The notes: generated from the sequence alone by a model not told the origin. A DNA stretch of 64,000 nt from Semisulcospira habei (GCA_036245525.1 BTPG01000003.1:193049021-193113020), one strand, 5' to 3'. Counted from the first letter of the stretch, positions 20,553 to 30,428 are shown. Numbers and translations are program-made.

Positions 20553-23500
20553 ACTTACTTACTTACTTACGCCTGTCACCCCTACCCGGGTATAGGCCGT
20601 CGACGAGAGACCTCCAGCAACTCCTGTCCTGTGCTTCTCCTTCGATTCTACTCCAGGTGGTTCCCAGTCTCTTGATGTCTGCTTGGAGGTCTCGACGCCA
20701 GGAGTTTCTCGGCCTACCTCTTTTCCTCTTTCCCTGGGGGTTCCATGACAATGCCTGCCTAGTGATACTGGAAGCTGGCTTTCTCAGACTGTGACCGATC
20801 CATCCCCATCTTCTTCGCCCAATTTCATTCTCTGCTGTTATCTGCTCTGTTCTCTCCCAGAGTCTGACGTTGCTGATCTTCTCTGGCCAGTGGATTTTCA
20901 AAATTCTTCTAAGGCAACTGTTCATGAAGGTCTGTACTCTGTTGACTGTGGTTTTTGTCAATCTCCATGTCTCTGCTCCATATAGGAGAACTGCTTTTAC
21001 ATTGGAGTTGAAAATCCGGACTTTGGTGTGTTGTGACAGCTCTCTGGAACTCCACACTTTTTTCAACTGGAGAAAGGCTGCTCTGGCTTTACCAATTCGT
21101 GCTCTGACATCTGCATCAGTGCCGCCTTTTTTGTCTATGATGCTCCCGAGATAGGTGAAGGACTCCACCTCCTCCAACGGGGTGCCAGCAAGCAAGACTG
21201 GTTCTTCCCTGGTTGCGTTCAGCCTCATTGTCTTTGTTTTCTGTTTGTGAATGGTGAGGCCCACTTGGGACGAGATGTCAGCAAGCCTCGTGGTCTTGTC
21301 CTGCATTTGTTGATGAGTGTGGGACAGTAATGCCAAGTCGTCTGCAAAATCGAGGTCGTCAAGCTGTGTCCACAGTGTCCACTGTATTCCACTTCGTCTG
21401 TGCTCTGTGGTCATCTTCATGACCCAGTCTATGGCCAGTAGGAAGAGGAACGGAGACAGCAGACACCCCTGCCTGACACCAGTTCTGACCTGGAGCTCTC
21501 TGGTGAACTGCCCTTCGTGGATCACGCGACATGTCATGCCATCATAGCTGCTCTTGATCAGGCGGACGAGCTTTGTGGGTACACCGTAGTGTCGTAGGAG
21601 TTTCCACAGAGTCTCTCGGTCCACGCTGTCAAATGCTTTCTCATAATCCACAAAGTTGACGTACAGCGGGGAGCTCCACTCCAGAGACTGTTCCACGATG
21701 ATGCGGAGAGTGGCGATCTGGTCTGTACATGATCGGTTCTTCCTGAATCCTGCTTGCTGGTCTCTCAGCTGGGGGTCAACGGAGCTCTTCATTCTCTCTA
21801 GGATGATCCTGTTGAAGACCTTTCCTGGTACTGACAGCAAGGTGATTCCTCTGTAGTTGGAACACTTGCTGAGGTCGCCTTTCTTGGGAAGCTTGATTAG
21901 GTACCCCTCCTTCCAGTCAGCCGGCATCACCTCCTCTTCCCAGATCTTTCCAAACAGTGGGTACAGCATCTCAACTGTTGTCTCTAGGTCTGCTTTCAGA
22001 GACTCCGCTGGGATGCCATCTGGCCCTGCTGCTTTGCCATTCTTCAAAAATGCCACTGCTTTTCTGATCTCTTCCCGGCTGGGTCTGTCACAGCTGATGG
22101 GTAGGTCGGTCTCTGCCGGCTGGATGTCGGGGGGGTCGGGTGGGCTAGGTCTGTTCAGTAACTCTTCAAAATACTCGGCCCATCTGTCGAGTTGGTCTGC
22201 TCTGTCTGCAATAGGCTTGCCTTCTTTGTCTTTTACTGGTCTTTCTGTATGGCCATACTTACCCGACAATCTTCTGGTAATGTCGTAGAGCTGTTTCATG
22301 TTGCCGCTGCCTGCTGCCTTTTCTGCCTCTGCTGCCAGGCTGTCTGTGTAGGCCCTCTTGTCTGCCCTGATACTCCTCTTCACCTCGCGGTTGGCTTCCG
22401 AGTATTCCCCCTGTGCCCTTACTTTGGCTGCTCTCGTGCGACTGTTGTTGACCGCTGCTTTCTTCTGCTTCCTCGCTTCTATCTTCTTCAAGGTCTGTGC
22501 CGACAGCCAGTCCTTGTGGTGGTGTTTCCTGAGCCCTACAGTGTCTTTGCAGGTTGAGTTCAGCGCCTCTCTAACTGCCTGCCACTGCTGCTCTGTGGTG
22601 ACCGCCTCCTCTTCATTTACTAGCTCCTGTAGCGCTTGAAACCGGTTGGACAGCACCAGTTTGAACTCTTCTCTAACTCCAGTTTCTCTCAGGAGGCCTA
22701 CATTATAGCGCTGTCTTCTTGTTGTCTCTGTGCGGCTTTTCTTTAGCTTGAGCTTCATTCTTAAGGTAAGCAGATGGTGGTCTGAGGCGACATCTGCTCC
22801 CCTCCTCACTCGAACATCTTGAAGGGATCTTCTAAATTTCTTGCTAATGCAGATATGGTCTATTTGGTTCTCTGTTGTATGGTCAGGTGAGACCCAAGTT
22901 GCTTTGTGTATTCTTCTGTGTGGGAAGATGCTGCCTCCAATGACAAGTCGGTTTAGAGCACAAAAGTCTACAAACCTCTCCCCGTTCTCACTCATCTCCG
23001 AGCCTAGTCCCTGTCTCCCCATCACCTCTTCGTATCCGGTGTTGTCCTCCCCTATTTTGGCATTAAAATCGCCCATGACGATGGTGATGTCTCGCTCCGC
23101 ACATTTGTCCACGGCACTCTGGAGTCGGTCGTAGAACTCTTGTTTCTCTTCCTCGTCACTGTCATTGGTGGGCGCATAACACTGGATGACGTTCAGCTTG
23201 AGCTTTTTCTTGGTTCTAAAGGCTGCTGTTATAATTCTTGGCCCAAGAGGTTCCCAGCCCATCAGCGCTCTCTGTGCCACTGGTGACAGCATGAGTGCTA
23301 CTCCTTCTGTATGGGGGGCATTCTCCTCTTCATGACCTGAATACAGAATCATCTCCCCACTTAACAGCCTTTTCTGGCCAGACTGCGTCCATCTGGCTTC
23401 ACTGATGCCTAGCAGGGAAAGGTTGTACTTTTGCATTTCCGCTGCTATCTGGGCGGCCTTGCCGCTCTGGTACATGGTCTTGACGTTCCATGTGCCCATG

Positions 23501-23856
23501 GTTGTATCCCTGGATAGAGAGAGGCGGCTCGGTCCTGTGGCTTCCGAAGACTTCCGGCTTTCACCACAGGACGTCATAAGTCTTCTAGTAGAAGAACCTT
23601 CCTCCTCCAGGAAAGGAATTACTGTTAGTCTTTTCGTCGGCGTTTTTGTAGCTATTTCCTTTTTTGCAGGGTGGGGAAGCTACCCCCACGCCCAACCCCC
23701 TTACTAGGAGGACCAGGGGTTTTCTGTCGGGGTCACCTTCCCTTAGACCATGTTGGTTCACGGCACCTTATTTCATTCGGTGCACCCCTCTCACGAGGGA
23801 CCCCCTATCCACCACCCAGGGGACGCGCCTCAACGCCGTATGGTCCCAGCGCGAGG
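20553..23856 (-). mobile_element. Full-length RTE-type non-LTR retrotransposon (LINE)
   Basis: A 3.3-kb element lies antisense in the filamin intron 16494-23993. It is bounded by a perfect 13-bp duplication, AGTGTGTAATCTT, at 20540-20552 and 23857-23869. On the - strand it has about 280 nt of 5' UTR, one intact 1004-codon frame and a (TAAG)n tail. Very short 3' UTRs and simple-repeat tails are typical of the RTE clade. The intact frame and exact duplication point to a recent insertion. It is absent from mature filamin mRNA by position. Confidence 0.93.
20563..23577 (-). CDS. LINE endonuclease-reverse transcriptase (craniofacial development protein 2-like)
   Basis: This is a 1004-residue retrotransposon protein that nicks target DNA and copies its own RNA there. 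An APE-type endonuclease occupies about residues 27-275, with NVKTM, GISEARW (57-63), GDFNAKIG (169-176) and SDHH (265-268). A basic linker follows to about 500. Reverse transcriptase motifs are SNYRGITLL (573-581), QAGFRKNRS (608-616), NFVDYEKAFDSVDR (641-654), RQGCLLSPF (702-710) and the catalytic FADD (744-747). The C-terminal part has KRKRGRPRNSWRRDL. No stop or frameshift is seen. The TAA stop comes from the first tail repeat. Start chosen at the first Met; the Met before GTWNVKTM (residue 27) is an alternative. Confidence 0.93.
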   Translation of the reverse strand: MTSCGESRKSSEATGPSRLSLSRDTTMGTWNVKTMYQSGKAAQIAAEMQKYNLSLLGISEARWTQSGQKRLLSGEMILYSGHEEENAPHTEGVALMLSPVAQRALMGWEPLGPRIITAAFRTKKKLKLNVIQCYAPTNDSDEEEKQEFYDRLQSAVDKCAERDITIVMGDFNAKIGEDNTGYEEVMGRQGLGSEMSENGERFVDFCALNRLVIGGSIFPHRRIHKATWVSPDHTTENQIDHICISKKFRRSLQDVRVRRGADVASDHHLLTLRMKLKLKKSRTETTRRQRYNVGLLRETGVREEFKLVLSNRFQALQELVNEEEAVTTEQQWQAVREALNSTCKDTVGLRKHHHKDWLSAQTLKKIEARKQKKAAVNNSRTRAAKVRAQGEYSEANREVKRSIRADKRAYTDSLAAEAEKAAGSGNMKQLYDITRRLSGKYGHTERPVKDKEGKPIADRADQLDRWAEYFEELLNRPSPPDPPDIQPAETDLPISCDRPSREEIRKAVAFLKNGKAAGPDGIPAESLKADLETTVEMLYPLFGKIWEEEVMPADWKEGYLIKLPKKGDLSKCSNYRGITLLSVPGKVFNRIILERMKSSVDPQLRDQQAGFRKNRSCTDQIATLRIIVEQSLEWSSPLYVNFVDYEKAFDSVDRETLWKLLRHYGVPTKLVRLIKSSYDGMTCRVIHEGQFTRELQVRTGVRQGCLLSPFLFLLAIDWVMKMTTEHRRSGIQWTLWTQLDDLDFADDLALLSHTHQQMQDKTTRLADISSQVGLTIHKQKTKTMRLNATREEPVLLAGTPLEEVESFTYLGSIIDKKGGTDADVRARIGKARAAFLQLKKVWSSRELSQHTKVRIFNSNVKAVLLYGAETWRLTKTTVNRVQTFMNSCLRRILKIHWPEKISNVRLWERTEQITAENEIGRRRWGWIGHSLRKPASSITRQALSWNPQGKRKRGRPRNSWRRDLQADIKRLGTTWSRIEGEAQDRSCWRSLVDGLYPGRGDRRK

Positions 23857-23993
23857 AGTGTGTAATCTTCTTCCCGTGTAATCTTCTTTCCAACTTCAGT
23901 AATTTGGACCGTAGCGCTTAATGTGTTAATCTGTTTGGAGCCCATTGCCTGAGCTTCTTAACACAAACACCTGTTATTATTTGTGGTTTTTAG

Positions 23994-24117
23994 GTGGGAG
24001 AGGAGTTGATCAGAGCGGACACGATCGACGGCGTTCACGCCACTGCCCCCGGAGGTGGTCTCTTCCAGCCTGTTGACTTCTGCTTCCAAGTCGGTCCCAT
24101 CTTTAACTTTGTTTCTG
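23994..24117 (+). CDS. FLN: Filamin exon 2: end of hinge 1 and start of Ig repeat 16
   Basis: The exon has 41 codons plus one base, a TTTTTAG acceptor and a GTGAGT donor. It reads VGEELIRADTIDGVHATAPG, then a segment ending GPIFNFVS that leads into the conserved VMPSGK strand of the next exon. In vertebrate filamins the same place holds the end of hinge 1 and the first strands of repeat 16. The exon ends in phase 1, as do most later ones. It sits directly downstream of the antisense RTE insertion in the preceding intron. Confidence 0.8.
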
Positions 24118-24967
24118 GTGAGTATGTCACTATCATCAGGCTGAGACATAGGCATCACAGCTAGCCCATTGTGTTTGCGAAAGGTATATACAGTCATACT
24201 CTTAGTATCCCCGAGTACCCAGTAAACAAAGGTCCACAGGCCCACCACGGCCCGAAGACGTTTTGCTAAGTAACAGATTCAGTCATGGGGAAAAATAAAT
24301 AGGTTTAAAAAAAAATCAAAGCTGATACTTTTATTTAGGATTTTTCATCGACACCAGTCCGTGCTATGTGTATTCAAAAACAACTGACGAATTGTGTTTG
24401 AAATGTTAGTTGACAATGGTTACCCCCTTTTCACGAAAGTCCAGTTTTTGTCGATACAGCAGAAGAGTTGTATTTCTACATGAGACCTACACACTATATG
24501 CTAAAAAATGTAAGTATGGCTCAGGTATTTTAAGAAAACGGCAATTTTGTTGTTTATTGTAGTTGGTGGATAAGAAGATATCTTTTATTTTTCATCTCAT
24601 TGATCATTCATGGTTACTACCACACCTTTCAACTAGCATAATTTCTAAATCCAAACATTTTCTTCAGCTTATGAAGGTGAGCTTATGGGTTACCGGTTTC
24701 CACTCTTATAGACAGTGTTAGGGGTTATTGTCAAGTGTTCTTGGTGCTGTGGATTCCAAACTGTCGTTTCTAATTATCTGTCAGTTTTGTCATTAACATT
24801 GCAAGACAGAAGTAATTATGGGATTACGAAAGGGGAATGGGGAGGGGGGAAAGATGGATACAGTGGGGTGGGAGGTAAAGAGTTGTAGAGGGTTACACCC
24901 ACTGATGCTTCCAACACCTGTCTCAAGAGACGGATCAAACTGTGATAGCTGAAGAGTAGTGTTCAGT

Positions 24968-25031
24968 CTGCATGGTGCCTCTCCAGGCATGGCGCCTTAG
25001 TAGGCGCCATGCGTGGAGAAGCACCTTGCAG
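24968..25031. repeat. PalC-derived hairpin with new arm sequence
   Basis: CTGCATGGTGCCTCTCCAGG and GTGGAGAAGCACCTTGCAG around GGCGCC-TTAGTA-GGCGCC. Only the shoulder AGTAGTG and the GGCGCC core relate it to PalC. Confidence 0.8.
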
Positions 25032-25809
25032 ATTTAATTGATGTATCCAGTGTAGTTCACATAGTGCTTAATGACAACTGTACACAATATGTCTTCTGTT
25101 ATATTTTGTCCTCTGAACTTTTCAAGAATCAAGAATTTAGATAACTTTATTGTGTGTTTTAAAATAAATAAAACAGAAAATTGTCTTTGCGTTGGCCATG
25201 TGCTTTGTTGTTTTGAAAAAAAAAATATCTAAGACATAACAACGAGGGTGCAAGTAACAAATTAAAAAAAAAAAGAATGCATAAAAACCTAATTATTCTA
25301 GTATCACAAGTATTAAATGATAAATAATAATATATTTATAGTCTAGCACTTTAACGCCCTAAATCACTGAACAGACAGTGTGATGGTCTGTTATTTTGGA
25401 CAGATCGCGTGGATCCATTGACTCCAGGAATGAACAAGTTACAGAGAATAAGGGGTGGTGATGGTCAACTAGAGGACTTTTTCTAAGCCAGTCACGTGAT
25501 GGTCTATAATGGTGGCTTAACTGGCACCTCACTTGTATTCAATTAAACTCTGAACTGGGCCACACAGGTGATCAGTGGTGGAGCGTACCTAGCGTCGATC
25601 CGTCTCTACCCCTTCCATATGCAAGAGGCATAGATTCTGCAACTGCAGGGACTCGTGAGAATCTGTGCCTCAATCTAGCCCTTCTTGGCTGTCGGTAGCG
25701 TTTTTGTCGCGATGACTCCTGCAGCGCACCTCCCGAGACAGAGCAAGTCAAGTTGTTCATGCAGTTGCAAGACCTGGCAAGTCGGTGGCTGCATGACCTG
25801 GCAAGGGCA

Positions 25810-25872
25810 TGCTGGTCTGTGCTTTTGGACCTTACGGCCTGTGGCCGTAAGGTCCAAAAGCACAGACCAGCA
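25810..25872. repeat. PalD perfect hairpin, 30-bp arms
   Basis: TGCTGGTCTGTGCTTTTGGA ... CGGCC, TGT loop, exact reverse complement. Both arms carry GTGCTTTT/AAAAGCAC instead of GTGATTTT/AAAATCAC, a transversion matched in both arms. Confidence 0.98.
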
Positions 25873-25908
25873 CTGACATTGGTCAAGACTGCTGAAAACA
25901 GATGTTAC

Positions 25909-25932
25909 CCCCCCCCCCCCCCCCCCCCCCCC
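25909..25932. repeat. Poly-C tract
   Basis: About 24 C residues immediately after a perfect PalD hairpin. Confidence 0.95.
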
Positions 25933-26671
25933 TTTCCTTCAACATGGAAAGTTTATGTTCATCGTTTTGTAAGAACAGCCACAGTGTCTGTCAGCCCTTG
26001 TAAGCTTTTGCCAGCTGGGATTTTTTTGCAGATGGTGTTAAGAGGCCTGGCAGATTGCAGGTTTTGGTTCAAATGTGCGCTGCTGTTTGATTTTGGAACT
26101 TACGGCGTAAGGTACAAAATTAGAGACCATCACAAAAATATGTGTGTGCACTTGCAAAGCAGCTGTTAAAATCATCATTTGTGCACGCTGAATCTGCTAC
26201 ATCCACCTGATATATACATCTGAGATCATATCGAGGCCATTATGCTTCCCCAGTCCACCTTATTTATTTTCAAACACGTTTTTTTTTTGTTGTTGTTGCT
26301 GTTTTGCAGCTGTTTGCAGCTGTTTTGAATTGTCAGAACTGATCATGTCACCTGACATGATTTCAGATCCAAATATTTAGGTCAGATGTTTGGACCACTC
26401 TCACAACTTACCTAATTACTGCAAGGATCTGTCCACAATTATCAGGTCTTTGCTGGCGTCTGAATATATGTCAGGAAAATAAAAAGAAAACTGTTATTTT
26501 GGGCAAATAAAGAATGAAGGAAGTGGGTCACAGGTATGAAACACTTTTAAACTATCTTCCTCCTCATTGTTACCTGTCCTGGTCTATTACCATGACAGTG
26601 AAGTTCAGACAGGTGGCTTGAATTAGCGTGACGGTCTAAAAGGAACGGTCTAATTCTTGAACGTCTGCAGG

Positions 26672-26762
26672 AGATGGATCGACCCAGATAGTTCAAGGGT
26701 AGTGCCTGATTAGCTTTGTGCTACCGTCGCCAAGCCCTTGAACTATCACAGTCGATCCATCT
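26672..26762. repeat. PalC palindrome, outer arms intact
   Basis: GAGATGGATCGACC...GATAGTTCAAGGG and CCCTTGAACTATC...GTCGATCCATCT; centre rearranged. Confidence 0.85.
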
Positions 26763-27216
26763 AAGATATATATGTGTCTTGTGCCTCACAGAAGATTTTG
26801 CAATGCTATGCTTTTGGTGATAGAAGTGAAAGGAATAGGATGAAACTCGAAGAATGCTGGCGCACACAAATATCCTCAATAGCTTGGACACCTATGCTTG
26901 AATGCTGGTTTGAAGACTGTGTGGTGAGGCTTATTGACTGATAGTCTGAGGGAGGAGAGGTTCACTAAACTTGACAACCTGTTTTGGAAATTGTTGGCGT
27001 GTTAGTCAAGCAACCAGTTAATTTAAAAAGGGTTTGTGTAATTGTTGGTGTTTTTGTATTATCAGTGTAAAGAAGCACCACCTGTATTTTTTCCCGCCCA
27101 AGAGTCGAGCAAGGGATGCTGTAAATAGTCGGTGAGGAACAGCAAAATTATAGTGCCAGTATTTTGCGCAGAGTTGTTTGCAGTTTCAGGCTAAACATTG
27201 GTGTGCCTTGTTTCAG

Positions 27217-27357
27217 CTGCTGTCGTGATGCCGTCTGGCAAAACCGCTTACCCTAAGATTGAGGACAACCGCGATGGCACCGTCACCGTCCGTTATCAGC
27301 CAACCGAGACCGGCCTGCATGAGCTCCATGTCAAGTACAACAATGAGCCAATTGAAG
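27217..27357 (+). CDS. FLN: Filamin exon 3: core of Ig repeat 16
   Basis: The exon encodes 47 residues of a filamin Ig domain. It runs from AAVVMPSGKTAYPKIEDN through the hallmark DGTVTVRYQPTETGLHEL strand to KYNNEPIEG. The acceptor is TTTCAG, the donor GTCAGA, and both junctions are phase 1. The D-N-x-D-G-T-V-x-V-x-Y signature and the following P-x-E-x-G-x-H are typical of repeat 16, whose fold packs with repeat 17 in vertebrates. Filamin repeats cross-link actin and dock receptors at the cell cortex. Confidence 0.96.
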
Positions 27358-27473
27358 GTCAGAGTTCATATATTTTGATAATCAGAACCTATACAAAAAA
27401 AGAAGTTATAAAAACCCCAAGAAAACTCTGGAGTAAGAGAAGCATGTATTTGAATTGCGCCAAATATTTCGCC

Positions 27474-27543
27474 GCAAGAGGCATTGATTCTCATGGGCCA
27501 CTGCAATTGCAGGGGCCCATGAGAATAATTATATGCCTCTTGC
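27474..27543. repeat. PalA hairpin, GGGCC variant
   Basis: GCAAGAGGCATTGATTCTCA and TATATGCCTCTTGC. CATGGGCC pairs with GGCCCATG, replacing CATGAGCC/GGCTCATG in both arms. It lies in the intron between exons 3 and 4. Confidence 0.93.
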
Positions 27544-27829
27544 AGATGGAAGAGGGCAGCCAGGGAGGGACTGTTTAAGCGGATTTTTATGACTCGGTAT
27601 GCAGACTTTTTTGGAGACACAAATCCTTACTCTCGAAAGCCATCCTACTCCTAGCTTAGTACTTGGCTCACAGCTGATAACTGATCCAGTTATCTGAGAC
27701 GGACGGTATTAGAATATTTGCTTATGGAAAACAAGTAATCAGCTTCCACAAGGTTTTGTTTAAGGTGAGTGTATCGGCCATGAAATACTCATTTGATTGT
27801 TATCTCGTGTCTGTGAATATTGTGTACAG

Positions 27830-27958
27830 GAAGCCCATTCCTGTTCCATGTGGACGCCGTCAACAGTGGCTACGTGACAGCGTATGGACCAGGTCTGAGC
27901 CATGGCGTTGTTCATGAGCCTACCTTCTTCACCATCAACACCAAGGAGGCTGGCGCAG
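27830..27958 (+). CDS. FLN: Filamin exon 4: end of repeat 16 and start of repeat 17
   Basis: The first residues GSPFLFHVD are the terminal strand of one Ig repeat. [19 protein letters not shown], then [12 protein letters not shown], opens the next. The AYGPGL motif is the standard beginning of a filamin repeat, and GLSHGVV closely matches repeat 17. In vertebrates repeat 17 binds the platelet receptor GPIb-alpha; whether that binding face has a partner here is unknown. The acceptor is TACAG, the donor GTAATG, and both junctions are phase 1. Confidence 0.96.
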
Positions 27959-28025
27959 GTAATGAACTTGTCCATCTAAACTACAAGTCTTGCACATTAG
28001 TGGACCAGGATAGTGCTATGTAGTG

Positions 28026-28226
28026 TTAACCCTTTTCATCCTGATTGCTTGAAATAAATTTGACAGATAGTTCAGGGTGGTGCCAGAATAGCTTGTCGCA
28101 TGAGGCGCCAAGCTATTTCGGCACCACCCTTGAACTAAAACGGTTAATCTATCTCATAACCTGTCATAGCCTTCATAGGACAGTAAGCAAATTTTACGAA
28201 ATCAGCCTCAGGATATAATGGGTTAA
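28026..28226. repeat. PalC2 element, TTAA to TTAA
   Basis: Left TTAACCCTTTTCATCCTGAT and right CAGGATATAATGGGTTAA. Hairpin 28061-28145. The right shoulder contains GTCATAGCCTTCATAGGACA, the C2 signature also at 49.2, 49.9 and 57.8 kb. Confidence 0.88.
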
Positions 28227-28310
28227 AATAAAGCTACTACAAAACAACGATTACCATAGTGCTGTATAGTGATACAGAAAAAAACAACAGTTACAATCTC
28301 TGTACCCAAG

Positions 28311-28382
28311 TTAACCCCCTTGTGTCTGCAGCCACCAGTACTGTATAAAATAAAGGGGTTTATGCACAAAGGGGTTTATTAA
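28311..28382. repeat. PalH palindrome
   Basis: TTAACCCCCTTGTGTCTGCA and ATGCACAAAGGGGTTTATTAA with GCCACCAGTACTGTA at the centre-left. Confidence 0.75.
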
Positions 28383-28387
28383 CTCTA

Positions 28388-28468
28388 TTAACTCTTTCAA
28401 GATGTGCCGCATTCAGATTTGCGGCGTAAAGCCACACATCCGGATGAGGCATGTCTCGAAAGAGTTAA
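28388..28468. repeat. PalE hairpin with TTAA ends, CTCTTTC variant
   Basis: TTAACTCTTTCAAGATGTGC and GCATGTCTCGAAAGAGTTAA. CTCTTTC/GAAAGAG replaces CTCATTC/GAATGAG in both arms. A PalA remnant is at 28633-28692. Confidence 0.9.
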
Positions 28469-28820
28469 TAAAATAAACCTGTACTACTTGCAACCTCATA
28501 ACTGTCTTTTAATGCTTGAGTTGTGTTAACCCCTTTGCTGCCATTGGTGTTAGAGTGTGCTTCTGGATTCTTTCTTAATTCAACTACAAACAAGCCCAGC
28601 CTCCCAAGAAACATGTATACAAAGTAGTATTAACAAGAGGCATTAATCATAGTGAGCCCCCACAACTGCATGAGGATCTGTGTTTTTTGCAGTAGGATCG
28701 CGTTGACTTTTTCTGAACATTTTTAGCTAGCCACTGTAGCCATTACAGACTGACCATCCAGTGACCGCCCACCCAAGGAATTCATTGATGCAAATGGTGC
28801 AGTCAAGAGCTGTAGATCCG

Positions 28821-28825
<5 letters not shown>

Positions 28826-28856
<31 letters not shown>

Positions 28857-28864
28857 GGGGGGGG
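28826..28864. repeat. Poly-G tract
   Basis: Nearly 30 uninterrupted G residues then a broken run, about 100 bp before filamin exon 5. Confidence 0.95.
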
Positions 28865-28966
28865 CGGTGTCTCATGTGTGTCTATTTCTCTTGAAATTTT
28901 GTGATGTTCATAGTACATCTTAGCATTAAAGTGGTTTATCATACTTCGACTTTGCTGTTTGCCCAG

Positions 28967-29140
28967 GTGGTCTGTCGTTAGCGGTGGAGGGTCCCTCCAA
29001 GACGGAGATTAAGTGTGTGGATAACCAGGACGGTACCTGCACCGTGTCCTACCTGCCCACAGTACCTGGCGAATACACCATCACCGTTAAATTCGCTGAC
29101 AAGAACATCACTGGCTCACCTTTCAAGGCCAAAATATTGC
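28967..29140 (+). CDS. FLN: Filamin exon 5: Ig repeat 17 C-D face to end
   Basis: The exon begins [17 protein letters not shown], the C and D strands that form the ligand groove in filamin repeats. It continues [18 protein letters not shown] and ends with GSPFKAKIL. Length is 58 residues, the acceptor is GCCCAG, the donor GTAAGT, and both ends are phase 1. Similarity to vertebrate repeat 17 is high over the whole exon. Back-to-back palindromes of families B, E and H begin only 45 bases after the donor. Confidence 0.96.
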
Positions 29141-29184
29141 GTAAGTGTCCAGTTTCATGATTTAGTGTTTGGTTGTGGGTTTCC

Positions 29185-29421
29185 CCCCTTTGGCTGTCAG
29201 TAGCGTTTTTTGTCAGGCAGTTCCTGTGGGATTGGCCTCAACAAAATTCACTACAGACAGCCAAACGATTAACTTATTTACAGCCAGCTGCATCCGGATG
29301 TGTGGCATAAGCTGCACATCCGGATGCGGCTTGCCGCAAATGAGGTAACCCTCTTATGCATACAGCCACCAGCACTATTCACAGTACATGTACCAGTAGC
29401 TGCATGCTCAAGGGGGTTTAC
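29185..29421. repeat. Back-to-back PalB, PalE and PalH
   Basis: PalB (29185-29272) and PalE (29269-29348) share one TTAA at 29269-29272. PalE and PalH (29345-29421) share GTAA. The PalE centre GCATCCGGATGTGTGGC pairs with GCTGCACATCCGGATGC. Confidence 0.87.
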
Positions 29422-29810
29422 TGTCAGGTTTGATTTGAACACCTTGATTATTTTGGGGTGGCGCGTTTTTGCTCCATAGTTGTCAACTTTCTTTCATCAT
29501 CTTTTCAAGGCCAAAATCTTGTCTTAAGTGTCGCACATACTTCCAGATTTATTACTCTTTAATGGGTCCCAAAGATTCTGTGATTTATACCCAAAAAAAC
29601 TGAACTTTCTATGTACCCAATTCCTCTTTTTCCATGGTGCATAACAAGAGCCACCACAGAAACTAGTTTGGACATTCACATGAATGATTTTCTCCAGTTA
29701 GAAATGAAGAGAGTTGGGTTCATTGAAAGTTCAGTTTTCCCATGTAACAGTATTTTCGGCACACTATAATTGTCAGTGTGTGCTGGACAATGTCTTTATG
29801 TTTGGGGAGG

Positions 29811-29844
29811 TAGGGGGGGGGGGTGGGGGGGGGGGGGGGGGGGG
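29811..29844. repeat. Poly-G tract
   Basis: G runs broken by single T residues, about 300 bp before filamin exon 6. Confidence 0.95.
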
Positions 29845-30138
29845 AAACCTGGTACATGATTTGTGTTAAAAGTCAAAGAGCTAAGATAGTTTTTACAGCT
29901 TATAGTCTTCACCCTTTGGCTCTCAGTAGTGTGTTTGAAATTTAAAAAAAAACAAAAAAAACCCCACACTTTGGAATAAGTAGAAAGAACTAAGTGTAAT
30001 CTTTTTGTCCCTTTTATTCCAAATCCTTGCTTCTTTCTCCGTTTTTGTTTCTTTGCTTATTTTAATGTGTGCATTTTGCACGCATGTCTGGAGTTTGTAG
30101 TATTTTATCATGTCTTCCATTTCAATTTTCCTGTGAAG

Positions 30139-30300
30139 CTGGTGAACCAAGGAAGCGAGCACAGCTGTCAGTTGGTAGCAGCAGTGAGGTGTCGCTGAAG
30201 GTCACTGAGACGGACATTTCTGACCTGACTGCGTCCATCCGTAGTCCATCTGGTCGTGAGGAGCCGTGTCTTCTGAAGCGACTTGCTAATGGACATTTGG
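30139..30300 (+). CDS. FLN: Filamin exon 6: N-terminal half of repeat 18
   Basis: The exon encodes GEPRKRAQLSVGSSSEVSLK, then VTETDISDLTASIRSPSGRE, and ends KRLANGHLG. The SGREEPCLLKRL stretch matches vertebrate repeat 18 almost exactly. The acceptor is a weaker GTGAAG after a pyrimidine stretch, chosen because it restores frame with exon 5; the donor is GTGAGA. Repeat 18 in vertebrates has an atypical fold and packs with repeat 19. A 6.6-kb intron follows and contains the candidate microexon at 31557. Confidence 0.92.
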
Positions 30301-30325
30301 GTGAGAATATGTGTTGTTAATTTAC

Positions 30326-30396
30326 CTTTATCTGTCGATAGCAGATTTTGTCGCGATGGTTCCTGTAGGAATTGTCATGAGCTATAGACAGCCAAA
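30326..30396. repeat. PalB, decayed
   Basis: TTATCTGTCGATAGCAGATT and AGCTATAGACAGCC. It begins 25 bases after the exon 6 donor. Confidence 0.7.
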
Positions 30397-30428
30397 GACA
30401 GCAGAAATGCTTATATAGCGTGTGATGT

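Larger units (their letters stand above)
24118..27216 (+). other. FLN: Filamin intron 2
   Basis: No exon-like sequence seen. It holds a PalC-derived hairpin (24968-25031), PalA and PalB fragments (25620-25673, 25682-25727), PalD copies (25810-25872, 26073-26135), a PalC copy (26672-26762) and poly-C. Confidence 0.7.
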
